NCBI GenBank assembly: GCA_947471745.1
Contig: CANJKZ010000436.1
Span: 124,001 to 188,000, forward strand
DNA length: 64,000 nt
Reading direction: 5' to 3'
DNA from: Closterium sp. Naga37s-1
Lineage: Eukaryota > Streptophyta > Zygnematophyceae > Desmidiales > Closteriaceae
Part shown: piece by piece, positions 33,901 through 47,900 of the stretch
Layout of the letters: every line of letters begins with the position of its first letter
How positions within the stretch are numbered: position 1 is the first letter of the stretch
The notes under the pieces: model-generated
What the model was told of the DNA's origin: nothing
Databases searched by the model: none
What the model saw: only the letters and a program-made list of their open reading frames with translations
Made by a program: the position numbers and the translations under genes

Positions 33901-34609
33901 CTGTGCATTGTGTGTTGTGGGAATTGGATGAGAAAAAGAAGAGACGAGTATAGCAGGCATGGCGGCCCACGGGGGTTCGATGGGTCGAGATCCCATCAGG
34001 TGGAGAGCACTGTTGGGAGCACGGAGGAGAACAAGCAGCCTTCGCTGGAAGCAGGGAGGGTGGGGGGTGGAGGGGAGTGTAAGTAGTTGGGGAAACGTAG
34101 TATAGGTTGTGGCACGAGGGAACGCAAGGAACTGGGATGGTCTTTGAAAGAAGAATGGAAAAGGGCACATGGATGGGCGCACAGCACACGAGCTATGCGA
34201 GTGGGAAATGAAGAGCAAAATGATGTGGGATAAGACAGAATTCCACTTCACAAACTCCTGCAAGTCTGCGAGCTTTCAAATGCAGTGCACCGAAACTGTG
34301 GGAGCGTTTTGAATTAGAGGCAAACGAACTACTCCATAGTATATGACCGCAATCCATCAGCATAGTATATGAAGTAAATTGGAATAGCTAGGTCCGTCAA
34401 GGGAGTGGTCATGAGCCTATTGTAAATACATGGCTATCCTAGCTCATGACGAGCCTACTTGGCTCGGACGAGCCAAGCCAACCTGGCAAGAATCTAGTTC
34501 TGTGACGGCCAAAGGTCGGCCATTGCTCAACCCGAAAGCCTCAGGCCAGCCCGACCAACAATGCAGGCTGGACAAGACCAGCATGCGGCACTAGTTTTGC
34601 CTATGGGGG

Positions 34610-34741
34610 TGTGTCACACATATATGATATAGCCTGTGTAGGCTGTAGTGGGGTAGACAATAGGGGGTACAGCTTTTCTAGGGTTTCATACTTGTACCTT
34701 TCTCATTCCTAGTCAATTCATTCATCGTTCTTATTCTCACA
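34610..34741 (+). mobile_element. Diverged copia A-type LTR (132 bp) next to kinase 5' flank
   Basis: Starts TGTGTCA, ends CTCACA, and shares GTAGGCTGTAGTGGGGTAG and overall length with the 3' LTR at 40,180-40,312, but is clearly diverged. It is preceded by TTTGCCTATGGGGG, the same polypurine tract that precedes 3' LTRs. A 5' LTR would not normally have this, so it may be the 3' end of an older related element. Confidence 0.55.
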
Positions 34742-35519
34742 GAATCGACTGTAGAAATAACGAGCGCTGGTTCTGTAGGTCGCGTAATTCTCTCTAAGTC
34801 GAAATTCGCGTCCGATCTCGGCCGTTGAGTAGAATTTCGATATGACGCTCCAAATTCCAACTTTTTTGGGGTGAAATTCTCAAGGCCGTTGAGATTCGAA
34901 TCGATCTGACGGTCGAAATTCCAACTTTTTCGCCACTGGACCTGAGGAGTGTTCGAAAACCGGTTCGATGGGGACCTTAAAAAATAGCGCGGAATTGGTT
35001 TACGTACCCGAAATCGGTGCTTTCCTTTGTCGCCCTCGCGGCTTTAAAAGCTAGGTTTTCGGCTTTAAAAGCTAGGTTTTAGCGGTTGAAAAACTTCGCT
35101 TGCAAACAGGCTTTGATTACCAAGTGTGAGGATCTATGATCGAGCTTAGAAAAGTGGGTTTGAATTGAATGATCCACTAGGGTACAAGAGGAGGCTATAT
35201 ATAGGCTCGACACAAGGCCAGTTACCCAAGTGTTACGCGAATGTTCCGAGGGTCGCGAAGCGTCCCGAACAGAACCTTTCCAAACTTTGTAGAAATCAAT
35301 TCGGTGGAAACCGAATAGGCTTGAGTTCGGTGCACGTAACTTGGTTCGATGCTATAACTATAATATAATATAGGAATGCACCTAAGCTAGGAAATCAAGC
35401 ATAAATATGCATGATAAAATAAACCCAAGCTAGTAATAGCATAACAAAGTCCAGGCAAGCTAGCAAAGCCAGCATAAGCCATCATACTCTCACACCCCCG
35501 CTGTCTAGAGCTGCGTAGG
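34742..35519. promoter_or_regulatory. AT-rich block with TATA-like element upstream of copia A
   Basis: Non-coding. GAGGCTATATATAGGC at about 35,189-35,204 resembles a TATA box. Contains a 20-bp tandem duplication of GGCTTTAAAAGCTAGGTTTT at about 35,040-35,082 (single in the copy at about 54,152-54,171) and repeated CTAGC-type words at about 35,385-35,470. It may be a promoter-bearing LTR or leader of another retroelement; no primer-binding site was recognised. Confidence 0.35.
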
Positions 35520-38500
35520 CACGGTGTGGATATCTTTGCTCTGTACTATGACGCTATCCTTACTGCCATGTATCCTTTCGCGACAGCACCACAGTCACAC
35601 CACTGCACTGGTTGCATTCTCTCTGGCTGACCCCTCTGGGGGCCTGGTTCTTGCACGTTCCTTCACTGTTCTCCCGTGTCCGGCTGTTCCGTCTGGCTCA
35701 CTGTCAGGTCTTCACCTCCCCTCGTTTTCTACAAACTTGGTGAGTAACGCCATCCTTCAGGATGCTTGGGTTGACACCTTTACCCTTGGAGGACAGCGTG
35801 TGGTGATCTGCACGTGTGCGCGGACGGGCCTGTCACCTGGCCACGTTCACCCGTCGACCTAGGTCGAGCCTGTACACACTAACTACTGAGCCTCTTCAGG
35901 TAGCTACATCTGCGTCCGCGTCAGGTCAGCTAGCAGCCCCCTATTCGTGTCACCTCCTGTCGCACCAGACTCTCCTTTGGCACCACCGCCTTGGTCACCC
36001 CTCCCTGCCACGCCTCCGTGGCATGCACTCCCACCTCCTTGTCTCTGGTCTTCCCAGATCTCTTCCTCCCCTCCCACCCTCGCCTGCCCCTCCCTGCCTT
36101 CTCTGTGTCGAGGGGCAGCAGCGCGCCGCTCCTCACTCCTCCTCGTTTCCCCCGACGCCTGCTTCCCTGCAGACTCTCCACATGGACGTGTGGGGCCCAG
36201 CCAGCGTCAAGGGACAGGGCCGCGAGCGATACTTTCTACTGGTTGTTGATGACTAATCGCGTTACACCACGGTCTTCCCCTTGCGTAACAAGGGGGAGGT
36301 CCCTGATGTCTTGATCCCTTGGATCCGCGCTGTCCGTCTCCAGCTCCGCGAGCGGTTTGACACGGACCTTCCAGTCCTGCGTCTGCACTCTGACAGAGGT
36401 GGTGAGTTCTCCTCCGACCTCTTGCGGGACCTTTGTCGTGGGGAGGGCATCCTCCACTCGTTCATGCTTCTAGCCTCTCCGCGGCAGAATGGGGGTTGTG
36501 AGCGCCGCATTGGCTTAGTCAGGGAGGTCGCTCGTACCTCCATGATCCATGCGGTTGCTCCCCATTTTCTGTGGCCGTTTGCGGTCTGGTACACTGCGCA
36601 CCAGCTCAACCTTTGGCCCCGTGTCTCCTTGCCGGAGACCTCGCCTACACTGCGTTGGACGGGAGAGGTTGGCGATGCATCGGTGTTCCGGGTCTGGGGC
36701 TGTCGTGCCTTTGTCCGCGATACCTCCGCGGACAAGCTTCCTCCCGCGCCGTTCCCTGCGTCTTCCTTGGCTTTCCCCCTGACGCGCCTGGTTGGCAGTT
36801 TTACCCCCCCACCTCGCACCGTGTCCTGCCCCCTCAGGACGTCACGTTCGATGAGTCGGTTCCTTTTTACCATCTCTTCCCCTACCGCACTGCCCCACTC
36901 CCCCTCTCGCCGCTCTTCTTCACTCCAAGTCCCCCTCCGGTAGACCGCGTGCCCCCTCAGGGTCCTGCTCCTTCAGGTGTGTCTCAGGTAGACCCACTCC
37001 CCTTGGTTGAGCCTGTCGAGGTTACTTGTGACTCTGGTGCTGCTCGGGGTGCTGCATATGGGGGTGCTGAGCCTGCGGTTGCGAAGCCTGAGCGTGTGGG
37101 GCCTGGAGGTGCTCAGCCTGCGAGTGCGGAGCCCAGGGTTGTCGAGCCTGAGCGTGTGGGGCTTGGGGGTGCTGAGCATGCGGGTTTGGAGCTTGGGGGT
37201 GCTGCGTCTCAGCATGCAGAGCCTGGGGGTGCTGAGCATGCGGGTGTGGAGCCTGGGGGTGCTGAGTCTGGGGGTGCTGAGCCTAGGGGTACTGCGTCTA
37301 CACTATAGGAGCCTCTCTCACCACAGCAACTGCGCAAGTGGTACACTCAGCGCACACACCTTCGGAGTGGCGCTGCTAGAGCTAGAGGCCCTGCAGCTGC
37401 TAGTCCTGGAGGTGCTAGAGGTACTACTGGTACTGGAGGTACTGGAGGTGCTGGAGCTACCAGTCCTGGAGGTCCTGCAGGTGCCTCGCCCCAGCGGTCT
37501 AGCCAGCGGGAGCCTCTCTCACCACAGCAGCTGCGCGAGTGGTACGCTTAGCGCACCCGCCTCCGGTGTCGCGCTGCTGGAGCTGGAGGCCCTGCCGCTG
37601 GAGGTGCTGGCGCTGGAGGCACTGGTGCTGCTGGTGCTGGAGGTGCTGGTGGTGCTGGCACTACTGGTCCCGGGGGTGCTTGTGCTGGAGGTGCTGGAGC
37701 TGCCGGAGCTCGTGGTGCTGTGGGCTCTAGAGCTGGAGGCAGTGGAGCTGGAGGTACTGCAGGTGCTGGAGCTGCTGGTCCTGGAGGTGCTCGTACTGGA
37801 GGCGCCGGAGCTGCCGGAGCTGGTGGTGCTGCTGGTGCTGGAGGTGCTGGAGGCACTAGAGGTGCTGGAGCTGCTGGTTCTAGAGGTGCTCGTGCTGGGG
37901 GTTCTGGAGCTGCCGAAGCTAGTGGTGCTGCTGGTGCTGGAGGTGCTGGGGGTACTGGAGCTGCTGGAGCTGGTGGTGGTGCTGCTGCTGGAGGTGCTGG
38001 AGGTGCTGGAGCTGCTGGTCCCGGAGGTGCTCGTACTGGAGGTACTGGAGTTGTTGGAGCTGGTGGTGTTGCAGGTGCTGGAGCTAGAGACCCTGGAGCT
38101 GGGGGTGCTGGCGCAGGGGGTGCTGGAGCTGTCAGTACTGGTGCTGGAGGCACTGTGCATCGGCGACTGTTTTTCGTTCCGCCGTTGCCGTCGTCTCTGT
38201 CGCCACCTGGCTCGGCACTTTCCCAAGTTCTTAGTCTCCCGTCTTCTACTGGCCGTACTCCTCCCATGCTGTGTCCACCGCCTGACCAGTCGCAGCCACA
38301 GTTACAGCCAGACTCCCCACTGCCTGCCCCTTTTCCTTACACTAAGCAGACTGACTCCCTTACAGAGCGTCGTGAGCCTGCGTCTCATCCCGCCTCGCCT
38401 GTTCGCGCTGTTCGCACTCGTAGGCGTCCTCCTCCTGTCCCCGGCACTCATACTATGGCACTTCATCCTTCCTCTATTCCACTTCGAGTTCCCCTACCGT

Positions 38501-39952
38501 CTCCTCCTGCGTCCTCTCTTCCTGACTTAGTTCGTGCTGCCAGTCCTACTGTCACCCGTCTCCTAGCCACTGTTGTCACCGACCCTTCGTTTGACTCACT
38601 GCTGCCTCTGCCCTTGTTGCTGAGCTTGTCGACTTTGTTGCTAGCTAACGTCTCGACTAAGGGACCCGTAATCGCCTTTACGTAAGGGTGCGGAGTCGTA
38701 ACCGCACTCTCTTGACTTCAGCACAGCTTTCTTACAGGGCAGCCTGCACGAGGAGATCTGGCTGCGCCACCCACCTGGCTTCACTGGGTCGTTTCCTGCA
38801 GGTACCCAATAGAGCGTCCAGCGGCCAGTCTACGGTCTTTGCCAGGCGCCTCATGAGTGGCACGACACACTGAGGACTACACTTGTGGGTCTTGGGTTTG
38901 CTCCTTCGACTGCTGACCCGTGGCTGTTTCTGCGCACCGACACTTTGCTGCCGCCGTTCTACATCCTCGTGTACGTCGACGACTTGGTTTTTGCCACTGC
39001 TGACACTGAGGTTGTGACTCTAGTGAAGTCGGAGCTGCGGAAGAGACACACGTGCACAGACCTGGGTGAGCTGCATAGCTATCTTGGCTTGCAGATCACC
39101 CGGGACAGAGCACGGCGCACCATCACCCTGACTCAGTCACACATGGTGCACCAGGTCCTTCAGCGCTTCGGCTTCACTTGGTCCTCGCCACAGTCCACTC
39201 TTGCTACCGGTCATTCGCTCTCAGCTCCACCTCTAGACGAGTCCGTAGAGCTGAGTGACCCGTATCCAGAGCTTGTGGGCTGCCTCATATACCTGATGAC
39301 CTACACTCGACCTGACCTTGCTTACCCTCTCAGCATCCTGGCATGCTACGTTGCGCCCGGGAGACACCGACCAGAGTACTGGGAGGCCGTTAAGAGGGTG
39401 TTACGCTACTTGTGCAGTATGTCGGGCATGGGGCTCGTGCTTGGAGGACGGAGTCGAGTTGTTCTCACTAGCCACGCAGACGCGTCTTGGGTTGACAATT
39501 TGGCCACGCAGCGGTCGACACAGGGTTACAGTTTCAGCCTTGGCTCCCGTTCTGTTTCTAAGCGGTCTACCCGCTCGTCTTCTATTCTCCATTCCAGTTG
39601 TGAAACTGAGATCTACACAGGGGCCATGGCTGCACAGGAGTTACGCTGGCTCACCTACCTGCTGACCGACTTGGGAGAGCGGCCTAGTTCACCTCCAGTT
39701 CTGTACGTAGACAACAAGGCTATGATTGCCTTGTGTCAGGAGCACAGACTGGAGCACAGGGCAAAGCACATCACTCTGCATTACGTCGTTGCTCGAGAGT
39801 TGCAGCAGCGTGGTCAGCTTCGTCTTGCTTACGTGGCCACTCGGGCCAACACTACTGATATATTCACCAAGGCACTTCAGCCTCGTGATCATCAGAGTTT
39901 CTGTACTGTTTTCGGCCTTGTGCCTACTTTTCCTCACTTGCTCATTTCGTGA
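35520..39952 (+). pseudogene. Copia A gag-pol remnant, unit 1
   Basis: Ty1/copia polyprotein remnant. Visible: the protease-integrase junction, GAG-pre-integrase zinc site (LLWHHRLGHPSLPRL..CLLC), integrase core with D (MDVWGP), D (HSDRGGEF) and E (QNGGCERR), post-integrase FLGFPPDAPGWQFY, Gly/Ala linker, then from 38,885 the distal reverse transcriptase (YVDDLVF) and RNase H (DASWVD, CETEIY, DNKAMIAL, DIFTKAL). Defects: TAA at 36,254 inside integrase, a frameshift near 36,735, TAG after the linker, and a deletion near 38,665-38,725 removing the first part of the reverse transcriptase. gag and most of the protease are missing. Non-autonomous. Confidence 0.9.
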
Positions 39953-40179
39953 CTTTGCTTGTACTGTGATCTATATACTTGTACCTGCATGCTTACACTT
40001 GCTAGGTTGTGATCACTGTACTACTTGTTCCTATTTATATAACTCTGCATGTGAACTGGCCTTGTGGCCATTTGCTTGTGCTCAGAGTGTGTGGTGACTT
40101 TGTGATCCACGCTGAGCTTGCTTTGCTTTTCTTGACTGGTCTTGTGACCCCTTGTTCTCCCCCACTTTGCCTATGGGGG

Positions 40180-40312
40180 TGTGTCAAACTGTTATGTTCT
40201 GTGTTGTGTAGGCTGTAGTGGGGTAGCCTATATGGGGTACAACCTAATTAGGGTTAGTACTTGTATCACTTTCTTACTCAATGCAATCATTCCTGCTCAT
40301 TAGATTCTGACA
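40180..40312 (+). mobile_element. 3' LTR of copia A, unit 1
   Basis: Near-identical to 23,958-24,090, with polypurine tract TATGGGGG in front. The interval 39,953-40,179 is the 3' untranslated part of the element. Confidence 0.7.
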
Positions 40313-41870
40313 CGGTCGGCACGTGACCGACCTGGCACTTGCGCAATGTGCGTGATGGTGTACGACGTGCTCAACTGTCTATCTGCATCTGGAAAGTAGG
40401 TGCGTGCACGTGCGCTATAGACATCTGCGGTTGCAATGCTGACAAGCTGCCGTAGTGCAGCGCTGGCATGTCAACGACTTAATGTGTTGGCAAGCCGCCT
40501 TCCAGCTGCGTTGGCACGCCATCGATTTGCCGCGCTGGCAAGCCGCCTCTGTGCTGCGCTGGAGGTCGACCTGCTTGTCTGCTAGGCTTGTTAGGTCCCT
40601 GATCTAGTTATTGTTGCCAATTCCATTTGCATCAATGTTCTCCAATTGTTTTTGTGAAACTCTTGCTCTTTTGCCTTGTGAACACACAAGTGTTAGGGAA
40701 TACAAGGAACCATAGTCCAGCACCCAGTGTAGAGTGACTCTCCGCATGGTGGGGGGAGCACGGACAGCCCCTTAGATTACCTTCAGATTAGTAGCCAACT
40801 TATCACACACCTAAGTTATTGCTACCCTGGCAGCCCAAGTAGACCATGGTGCTCACCTCCAGAGAAGCTAGAGGCATGGAGGAGACCTTGGGGGCACAAG
40901 AGTGCTCGACGACGCCACACGGCTGGCGTGACATCAACTCCTGCTATCAGGAATCTATACCTTCTGCTAGTATTGAATAAGCTGAAATCATATGTAGCAA
41001 GCACAGCTAGAGTAGTTTCGCTGTTGGATTACAGTGCCGGGTACGAGATCGCTGGATAAGAGATGTAGGAGGTCAATCAGATCTAGATCTGGTCTTGAAC
41101 TCCAATATCTTGTTTCCATGATTGAAATTGGTTGGGTTTTCTAGGTCATAAGCGGTGAATTTGGTGGCAAGGAAGAAAATTGTTGGAAACAAGTTTCTTA
41201 GGCAAATTCGTGGAATGGGGTGGGCTATGAAAAACGGTTTCAACAATTTGTGCTCCCATTTTTGCGCATAAAATCCTGCACTACCTACTAGATTTCTAGG
41301 TTTTTTTGCCTGCCCAGGCTTTTTGTCACCTGCCTGTCCGAGTGTCAAACCAGCGTCATTTTTCTCGAATGTTGTGCCCGCACTGCACCCGCCATCGCAC
41401 AGGGACGGTTGGCCAGGGGCAGATGCATTCAGTGGGGGGAGGGGCGTGCAGTGGGGCAGGATTCCTAACCCGATCCAACCTCGGGTCGGCCCACTGCAGT
41501 CGCCCACGCCTGCTGTTGCTCACTTCTGCTACTACTATTTCTACTGCTGCTGCTGCTGCTGCTGCAGTCCTGCGATGCACTGTGCTGCTGCCTCTTCTGC
41601 TTGCATGGCAGACTACCATCTGCTTGTGCCACATCCCAAAAACGTTTGGGCCGAACCCCCCCCCCCCCCCCCCCCCCCTCAGGTTACCCACGGCTTACCC
41701 TGTGGCGGGATACCCCGTGGTCCTTGTCTAGGTGACCCGCGGGTAACCTCGACCACAATCACCTCCCGTGGTGACCCCGAGGTCACCCATTGGAGACCCC
41801 TCCCATCATGCGGGAGCGAATCACACGCGAGTCGCTTTCGCACTATGCTATACATCGCCAACATTACAGA
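40313..41870 (+). repeat. Block J, copy 3
   Basis: As in 24,091-25,640. The poly-C tract at about 41,656-41,678 has 23 C. The neighbouring CTG run differs by units and lacks one CTG in TGCGATGCAC relative to copy 2. Confidence 0.8.
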
Positions 41871-44284
41871 ATTTTGCAAACAGTACGTGAACGAGTACCT
41901 ACAGTTTATTGGCGAACAAATTAGCGTTAAAAAGAAAACAAAAATCTGATATAGCCACAACTACTTTTGTTAAAAACAAAAATTAATATTGCTTAGTATA
42001 GTTTCGCAACAATGAATTCCACCATAAATGAGATTTGACAAATTCACATATTATTTTTTTATTTTGTGACTGGCTGCAGTGATTAGCGCTTTGCACATTT
42101 TGATCTGCACATTTCATATACAACATTACGAACAACAATGTTACTAATTGGCCACTTTCTAGCATGCACCCTACATGCAGCATGTTGTAGACACTGTAAT
42201 ACTCACTAAGGAAAGCTCCTGCACAAACCTCACTACCCAATGCATTATGTTGTTCTCCTACAGCATACAATAACAAACGAGATAGCAGGAACAAACGACA
42301 TAGCAGGTTCTTACCTCACGAATACATGACAAAGCATGACAAAATCGCCTTCCGTATTCTGCATAGAGTGGCGACATTCAGCCAGGGGGGGGGTGGGGTA
42401 AGAGTGAGGAATGAGTAGTGAGAACAGGAGAAATATTAGTGCACGAGGAAACATATAGAGGACCCGGATGGATTGGGAAACAACGTTGTCACGCCGCTGG
42501 TGTCTATTATGCACCGAATGCTCACGAGAAAAGAAGTCTTTCCAGATAGGAAGCTAATGTCTTGGTGATACGCCATCTGCAAAACCTTGCGGTGAAGGCA
42601 ACGAATTGCAAGGAAACAAATCGTGTGATGGCGAGAAGGCATGAGGGAAACCTGGATGCCGACAAATAAAACGGCGGCAATAGAAAACATAGTGATGCCA
42701 TGAAGCAAGCGGAATGAGTGACGCTCATCCTGAAACCCCATCGTACAGCATTTCAACTCACCTTACGACGAGCGCCAATTCTTAGGTCGATACGCGTAGA
42801 CCTTGGGAAGATCATGCATCACTCCCGTGTTCGATAATCTGCCATGAAGATACGATCGTGAACTACGATAGATTAGATGCAAGTCATTGAAACAGCGGCA
42901 ACATCTAAAATACTATGACATCGCTAGTAGAAAGGGGAAGGAGCCTATTTCCTAAATGTGTAAGCAAAACCTAACCACCATTAGAAGCTCATCATAGTTA
43001 ATCGAGACAACCTGCTACTTGTTCAAGTAAGCAGCGTGGAGCTCTCGTTGTAACTGCTCTACGTGAGTATCATGAGCTGAAAACGACATAAGGAATGACG
43101 AGTGAGAAACAGGATGGATGAGGATAAGTACTTGAAAGGTGCTGGGAGAGAAGAGGCAGTAGAAGGTGTTGTCGAAGAGCTCCGATTGGTTGGTGAACTA
43201 GATTGTGCCACGTAACCCAACCCATCACTGGAACTACCATATGTTGAACGATGTGATAGTAAACCCAGAATCGGAGAAGACACAATCGTAATTTGTCAAT
43301 TCGACATGTTGAGAAACGAAGTGTACAGTAAAAGGCTTACCCACCATTCCCGTACGTGGCTGCCTTGGCAGATTCAAAGTAGTGACAAAATAGGCAGGGC
43401 CATGAACTTTCCCGCCGAAGTTGGTTGGGGTAACCTCGGGGTACTCTCCCAAACCGTAAACCGATTCGATTGGTCGAATGTTCTGTTACCACGTTGGGCG
43501 CTACGGTTGGCGGTTGTCGCTGACGTCGCCACCGTCTGGGGTAAGCTGTAGGTAACTTTAGAGTGAACTTGTGGGTCTCCTTGTGAGGGTGACTCTGGGG
43601 TCACCATCATTCTCAAAGTGATTTCGGCTGAGCGAATTTTGGGATGCAGAAGGAGAAAGCTCAGCTGTCAATTGCATGCTTCCTGAGATACCATCTCCTT
43701 GTGGCAGAATCTGAGAACCAACGTCTGGCTTCATGCTTCACATGTGAGATCGGTCGCCATTGGCATGCCTAGGCATGGCTGGAAAGCATGTTTTTCCCTC
43801 ATGACCTGCCTCTCCTGCTCCCTCCCACCCCCCCGGTGTGGGCTGGACAGCAGGGTGCAGGGGAACACATGTATCACGCTGATTCTTTCCTAGTCACCTT
43901 CTGCCCCTGTCACCTTCTCCCTGTCACCTCCTCCCTGTCACCTTCTCCCTGTCACCTTCTCCCTGTCACCTTCTCCCTGTCACCTTCTACCTGTCACCTT
44001 CTCCCTGTCCCCTTCTCCCTGTCCCCTTCTCCCTGTCACCTTCTCCCTGTCACCTTCTCCCTGTCACCTTTTGCCCCTGTCCCCTTCTCCCTGTCACCTT
44101 CTTCCTGTCACCTTCTGCCCCTGTCACCTTCTCCCTGTCACTGTCTCTCCTTTTCCCCACCTCTCCCCACTCCCCTCTCAGGTTCGGGCTGGACAGCAGG
44201 GCGTTGGGCCACACCAAGTTGGCACGATCCTGCACACACTGCAAACTCTTTGCTCAGATTGGGGCACCTGCTGCGTTTCCAGTG
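41871..44284 (+). repeat. Element E, copy 4
   Basis: Minisatellite at about 43,896-44,139, shorter than in copies 2 and 3. The right limit is defined as for copy 3. Confidence 0.75.
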
Positions 44285-44610
44285 CACTCGCGGCATGACT
44301 TCCTCACCCAACCGTCGCATTGAGCATTACACGACCTAAACGAAAGCTTCAGATTTTGCGGGTCCTAAGCTTGGTGTCTGCTGTATGGGTCTTTAGACTC
44401 GACGAGAGCTGAGTTTTGAAACGCGCACATGTTTCACACTAGCTATGTTTTGCAAGTGCTTATGTAAGCAAAATAAAAGGTTCATGTAACAAGCCTGTAG
44501 AAAGAATGGAAGTTGACTAGAAAACACATAACATCAAAGGTGCTCTAAAAGTCTATATGTCTTAACAATCTTGTATTGTGTCGTACTCCTGACACACATA
44601 CACACACACA

Positions 44611-44642
<32 letters not shown>

Positions 44643-44927
44643 TACACACACACACATCAGTTGCCCCATCAGTAAGAAATTTGCACATCAGCATTTGATA
44701 GTATGATCTCTTTTCGTTTTATTTCGCCTAACTCGTTGCAGCACACACTCACACTGGACTGACGTTTTTCCCATATGGAGGTGCATCATCACCCTCTACA
44801 ATTATGAGGCAGCTTAGAGATTATTCACACTCTTGTAAGGGCACAGACCCATATAGTGAGTGTCATAAAGGCGAAACACCCATTTACTCACAGCTCAGAC
44901 CACGTCTTATAAATGTGAATCATCCTG
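44285..44927. other. Kinase 3' flank, full-length version
   Basis: Keeps the ~195 bp (44,399-44,593) missing at 28,219. (CA)n tract at about 44,592-44,656. No coding sequence. Confidence 0.75.
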
Positions 44928-47900
44928 TTATCCTGAGGCCTGCTCTCCAATCTTCATAATTTCCGTGTCGAGGCTTGCGACACCGGCGACAACATCCTTC
45001 ATCTCCTGCACCTGCGCATCCACCTTGACTGCAGCACACAGCACCTCTTTCCCCCCCACTGCCTCGCGAATGGCCTGCAGCTCGTTGGCAACCTGCAGCA
45101 TGCTTGGGCGGTCTGCAGTGCGCTCTCCAGTGCAGGCGAGGGAGATCTGAGCCACTCGCAGCACAGCTTCAGCAGGGGCGTCCATGGTGGGGTCCATGAG
45201 GCTCCCCACGTCATTCTTGGACAGGCACTCCGCCACCTGAGGGGGTTGAGAAGATTGAGGGTGGGAGAAGGTGGAGAGTTTGGAGAGGGTGGAGGGTTTG
45301 CAGGGTGTGGAGGGAGTGTTGAAAGGTGGAGCAGGTGGAGGGACTGGGAGGGGACATATATGGTATTCAAGAAGCTGGAAATATTTCCTTTGGAGAATAT
45401 GCTATTTGAGTCTTTGGAAGTACCGGCAAGTGGTGCTCACCCACAGAGTGATCTGACGTCCCTGTGAGGACCACTAGTGTAAAATGGACGAGGAAAGAAA
45501 GGAAGTACCACAACCACACATGTGGTAGTGGCGGAAGGTGGTTTCATGGGTTGAGGTAATTGCATACGCGGTGGTCCCATGGGATAAGCACTTACCCACG
45601 GAGTGATCTTCCAGCTCTCTCCAGCAGTTTCCGAGATTGGCTCTCGTCCCGTGAGGACCACCAACATGAGCACTCCAAAGCTGAAAAAAAAGCGGACATG
45701 TTCAAAGGCACAGAATGTTCAGGGCACAAGATGGCAGAGGAAGAGAAGAGGGGAGAGGCACATGCTTTTCAGATAAGTTTTATTTCCTGACCGCAACATG
45801 TACAGGTCCATATATCACACACACATAAGATTTGGGGCGGGTCTTATTGGGTGCTGACTCCTACTACAATGCATTTCTAGTTTCTCCTTTACTGAATACT
45901 ATGCACTTCAAGCAAGGACTTTTGTACGCATCACTGCTTCACATGTACACCTCACTGGCCCACCTGCACACATCGCTGGCAGCGGTGCCTTGGAGTAGAC
46001 TGGATCCCCATAGGGCCTTTGCAATGATCACCTCTACACCTCACTGGCCCACCTGCACACATCGCTGGCAGCGGTGCCTTGGAGTAGACTGGATCCCCAT
46101 AGGGCCTTTGCAATGATCACCTCTACACCTCACTGGCCCACCTGCACACATCGCTGGCAGCGGTGCCTTGGAGTAGACTGGATCCCCATAGGGCCTTTGC
46201 AATGATCACCTCTACACCTCACTGGCCCACCTGTACACATCACTGCCTCACCTGTACACATCGCTGGCTGCAGTGGCCTTGGACGTGATGGAGTAGACCG
46301 GATCCACATAGCCCGGTGTGCCCATGATGCGCGTTGTGCCCACGGTTGTGCCCTCCCCCATCCTCAGCAGACCAAAGTCGGCAATCTTCACCTGGTGACG
46401 GCATTGTAGCATGAGGAATTAATCACTCAGTGAGAATTCTGGTCGCTTGTGATGCCATCCACAAAAGAGCATGAAATGTAAGTAAAAGGGTTTGTGAGTG
46501 GGCTGAGTAAATGGTTGCTGTGAGAAACGATATATGAAGTTGAAAGACATTCCAGCCATAGTTGGTGTAGTGTTGTGCCAATGACCCCTTGTTCAAACTT
46601 ATATATATATATGTATATGTATATATATATCATCTTCACTAGACAGGATCCACTACGACGACCAAGCTTGCCTGCATGCTGTTGGTGATGAGGACGTTGG
46701 CAGGCTTGATGTCGCGATGCACGATGCCAAAGCCGTGGAGGTATTCGAAGCCCCGTGCCAAGCCGATGAGAATGTCCAGCCGCTGCTTCAGAGTCAGAGG
46801 GCAGGATGCCTCTGCAAGAAACACGTGGCAGGGGATGAGTGGAAAAGGATGAATGGTAAAGGACGAATGGCACAGCATATGATTGGCACAACATATAATG
46901 GCACAGCATATGATTGGCACAACATATAATGGCAGAGCATATGATTGGCACAGCATATGATTGGCACAGCATGAGTGGCAGAGGATGAATTGCAGAGGAT
47001 GAATGACAGGGGACGAGTGGCAGCAGACAAGTGGCAGAGGATGTGTAGAGGATGAGTGATAGAGGAAGGGTGGTAGAGGATGGGTGGTAAAGCGTGAGTG
47101 GCAGAGCATGAATGACAAAGCACAGGTTGCCTCTGCAAGGATGTGCAGCATAAGTGGCACATCATATAATTGCACGGCATATTTATGACACAACATCTGC
47201 GCGGCACAGCACGCCATCTGCGTGGCACAGCAAAAAACACGCTGGAGGAGTATCACGCATACTTGGACCAATCCATCTGTGAAGGTCGCCATTGGGCACA
47301 TATTCATAGATCAGAACTTGCTCTGGCCGAGTCCTCAAGTCTCCTCCGATCGCAAATCCAAGGAGCTTCACAATGCTGGGATGGTTCTTGTCGGCCATCT
47401 GCTGGATCTGATCCACACAGCCAGAGGAAAAGAAACAAATATGATCAGGGATGACAGAACAAATGGAGAAGCAGCCAAGGGAATGTCCTAAATTTACCAG
47501 CATTGAAGACACGATCTATAATTAGTTGAACAGCAAAAGACATCATGGCAATGTAACATTTCAATAGAGCATATAAATCTTAGACGTGGGATTGAAAATG
47601 ATGTCACTGACACATGCCATCTTATCACGGCTCACCATGGTTCACCATGGCTCACTGACAAAACATACCAGTGCAATAAAATTTGCAACCTTCACATGTG
47701 CAGCTCACTCACTGACCTCTTTCTGAAAGTCCACGTCGATCAGCTTGGCGCGCTTGACAGCCCACATGGTAATGCCATCGCGGGGAGACACACCCTTGTA
47801 CACATCGCCAAAGGCACCCGTGCCATTACTGAATTTTGCAAACAGTACGTGAACGACTACCTACAGTTTATTGGCGAACAAATTAGCGTTAAAAAGAAAA

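Larger units (their letters stand above)
24129..34557 (-). repeat. Right arm of the large inverted repeat
   Basis: Reverse complement of 1-10,662: block J, element E, kinase gene and its 5' flank. The homology ends with the window on the other side, so the true outer boundary is unknown. Confidence 0.93.

Noticed and set aside
34742..35492. Solo LTR with TGTAGA...CTCACA ends
   Set aside because: No matching target duplication and no second copy outside the duplicated units; left as an uncharacterised block.
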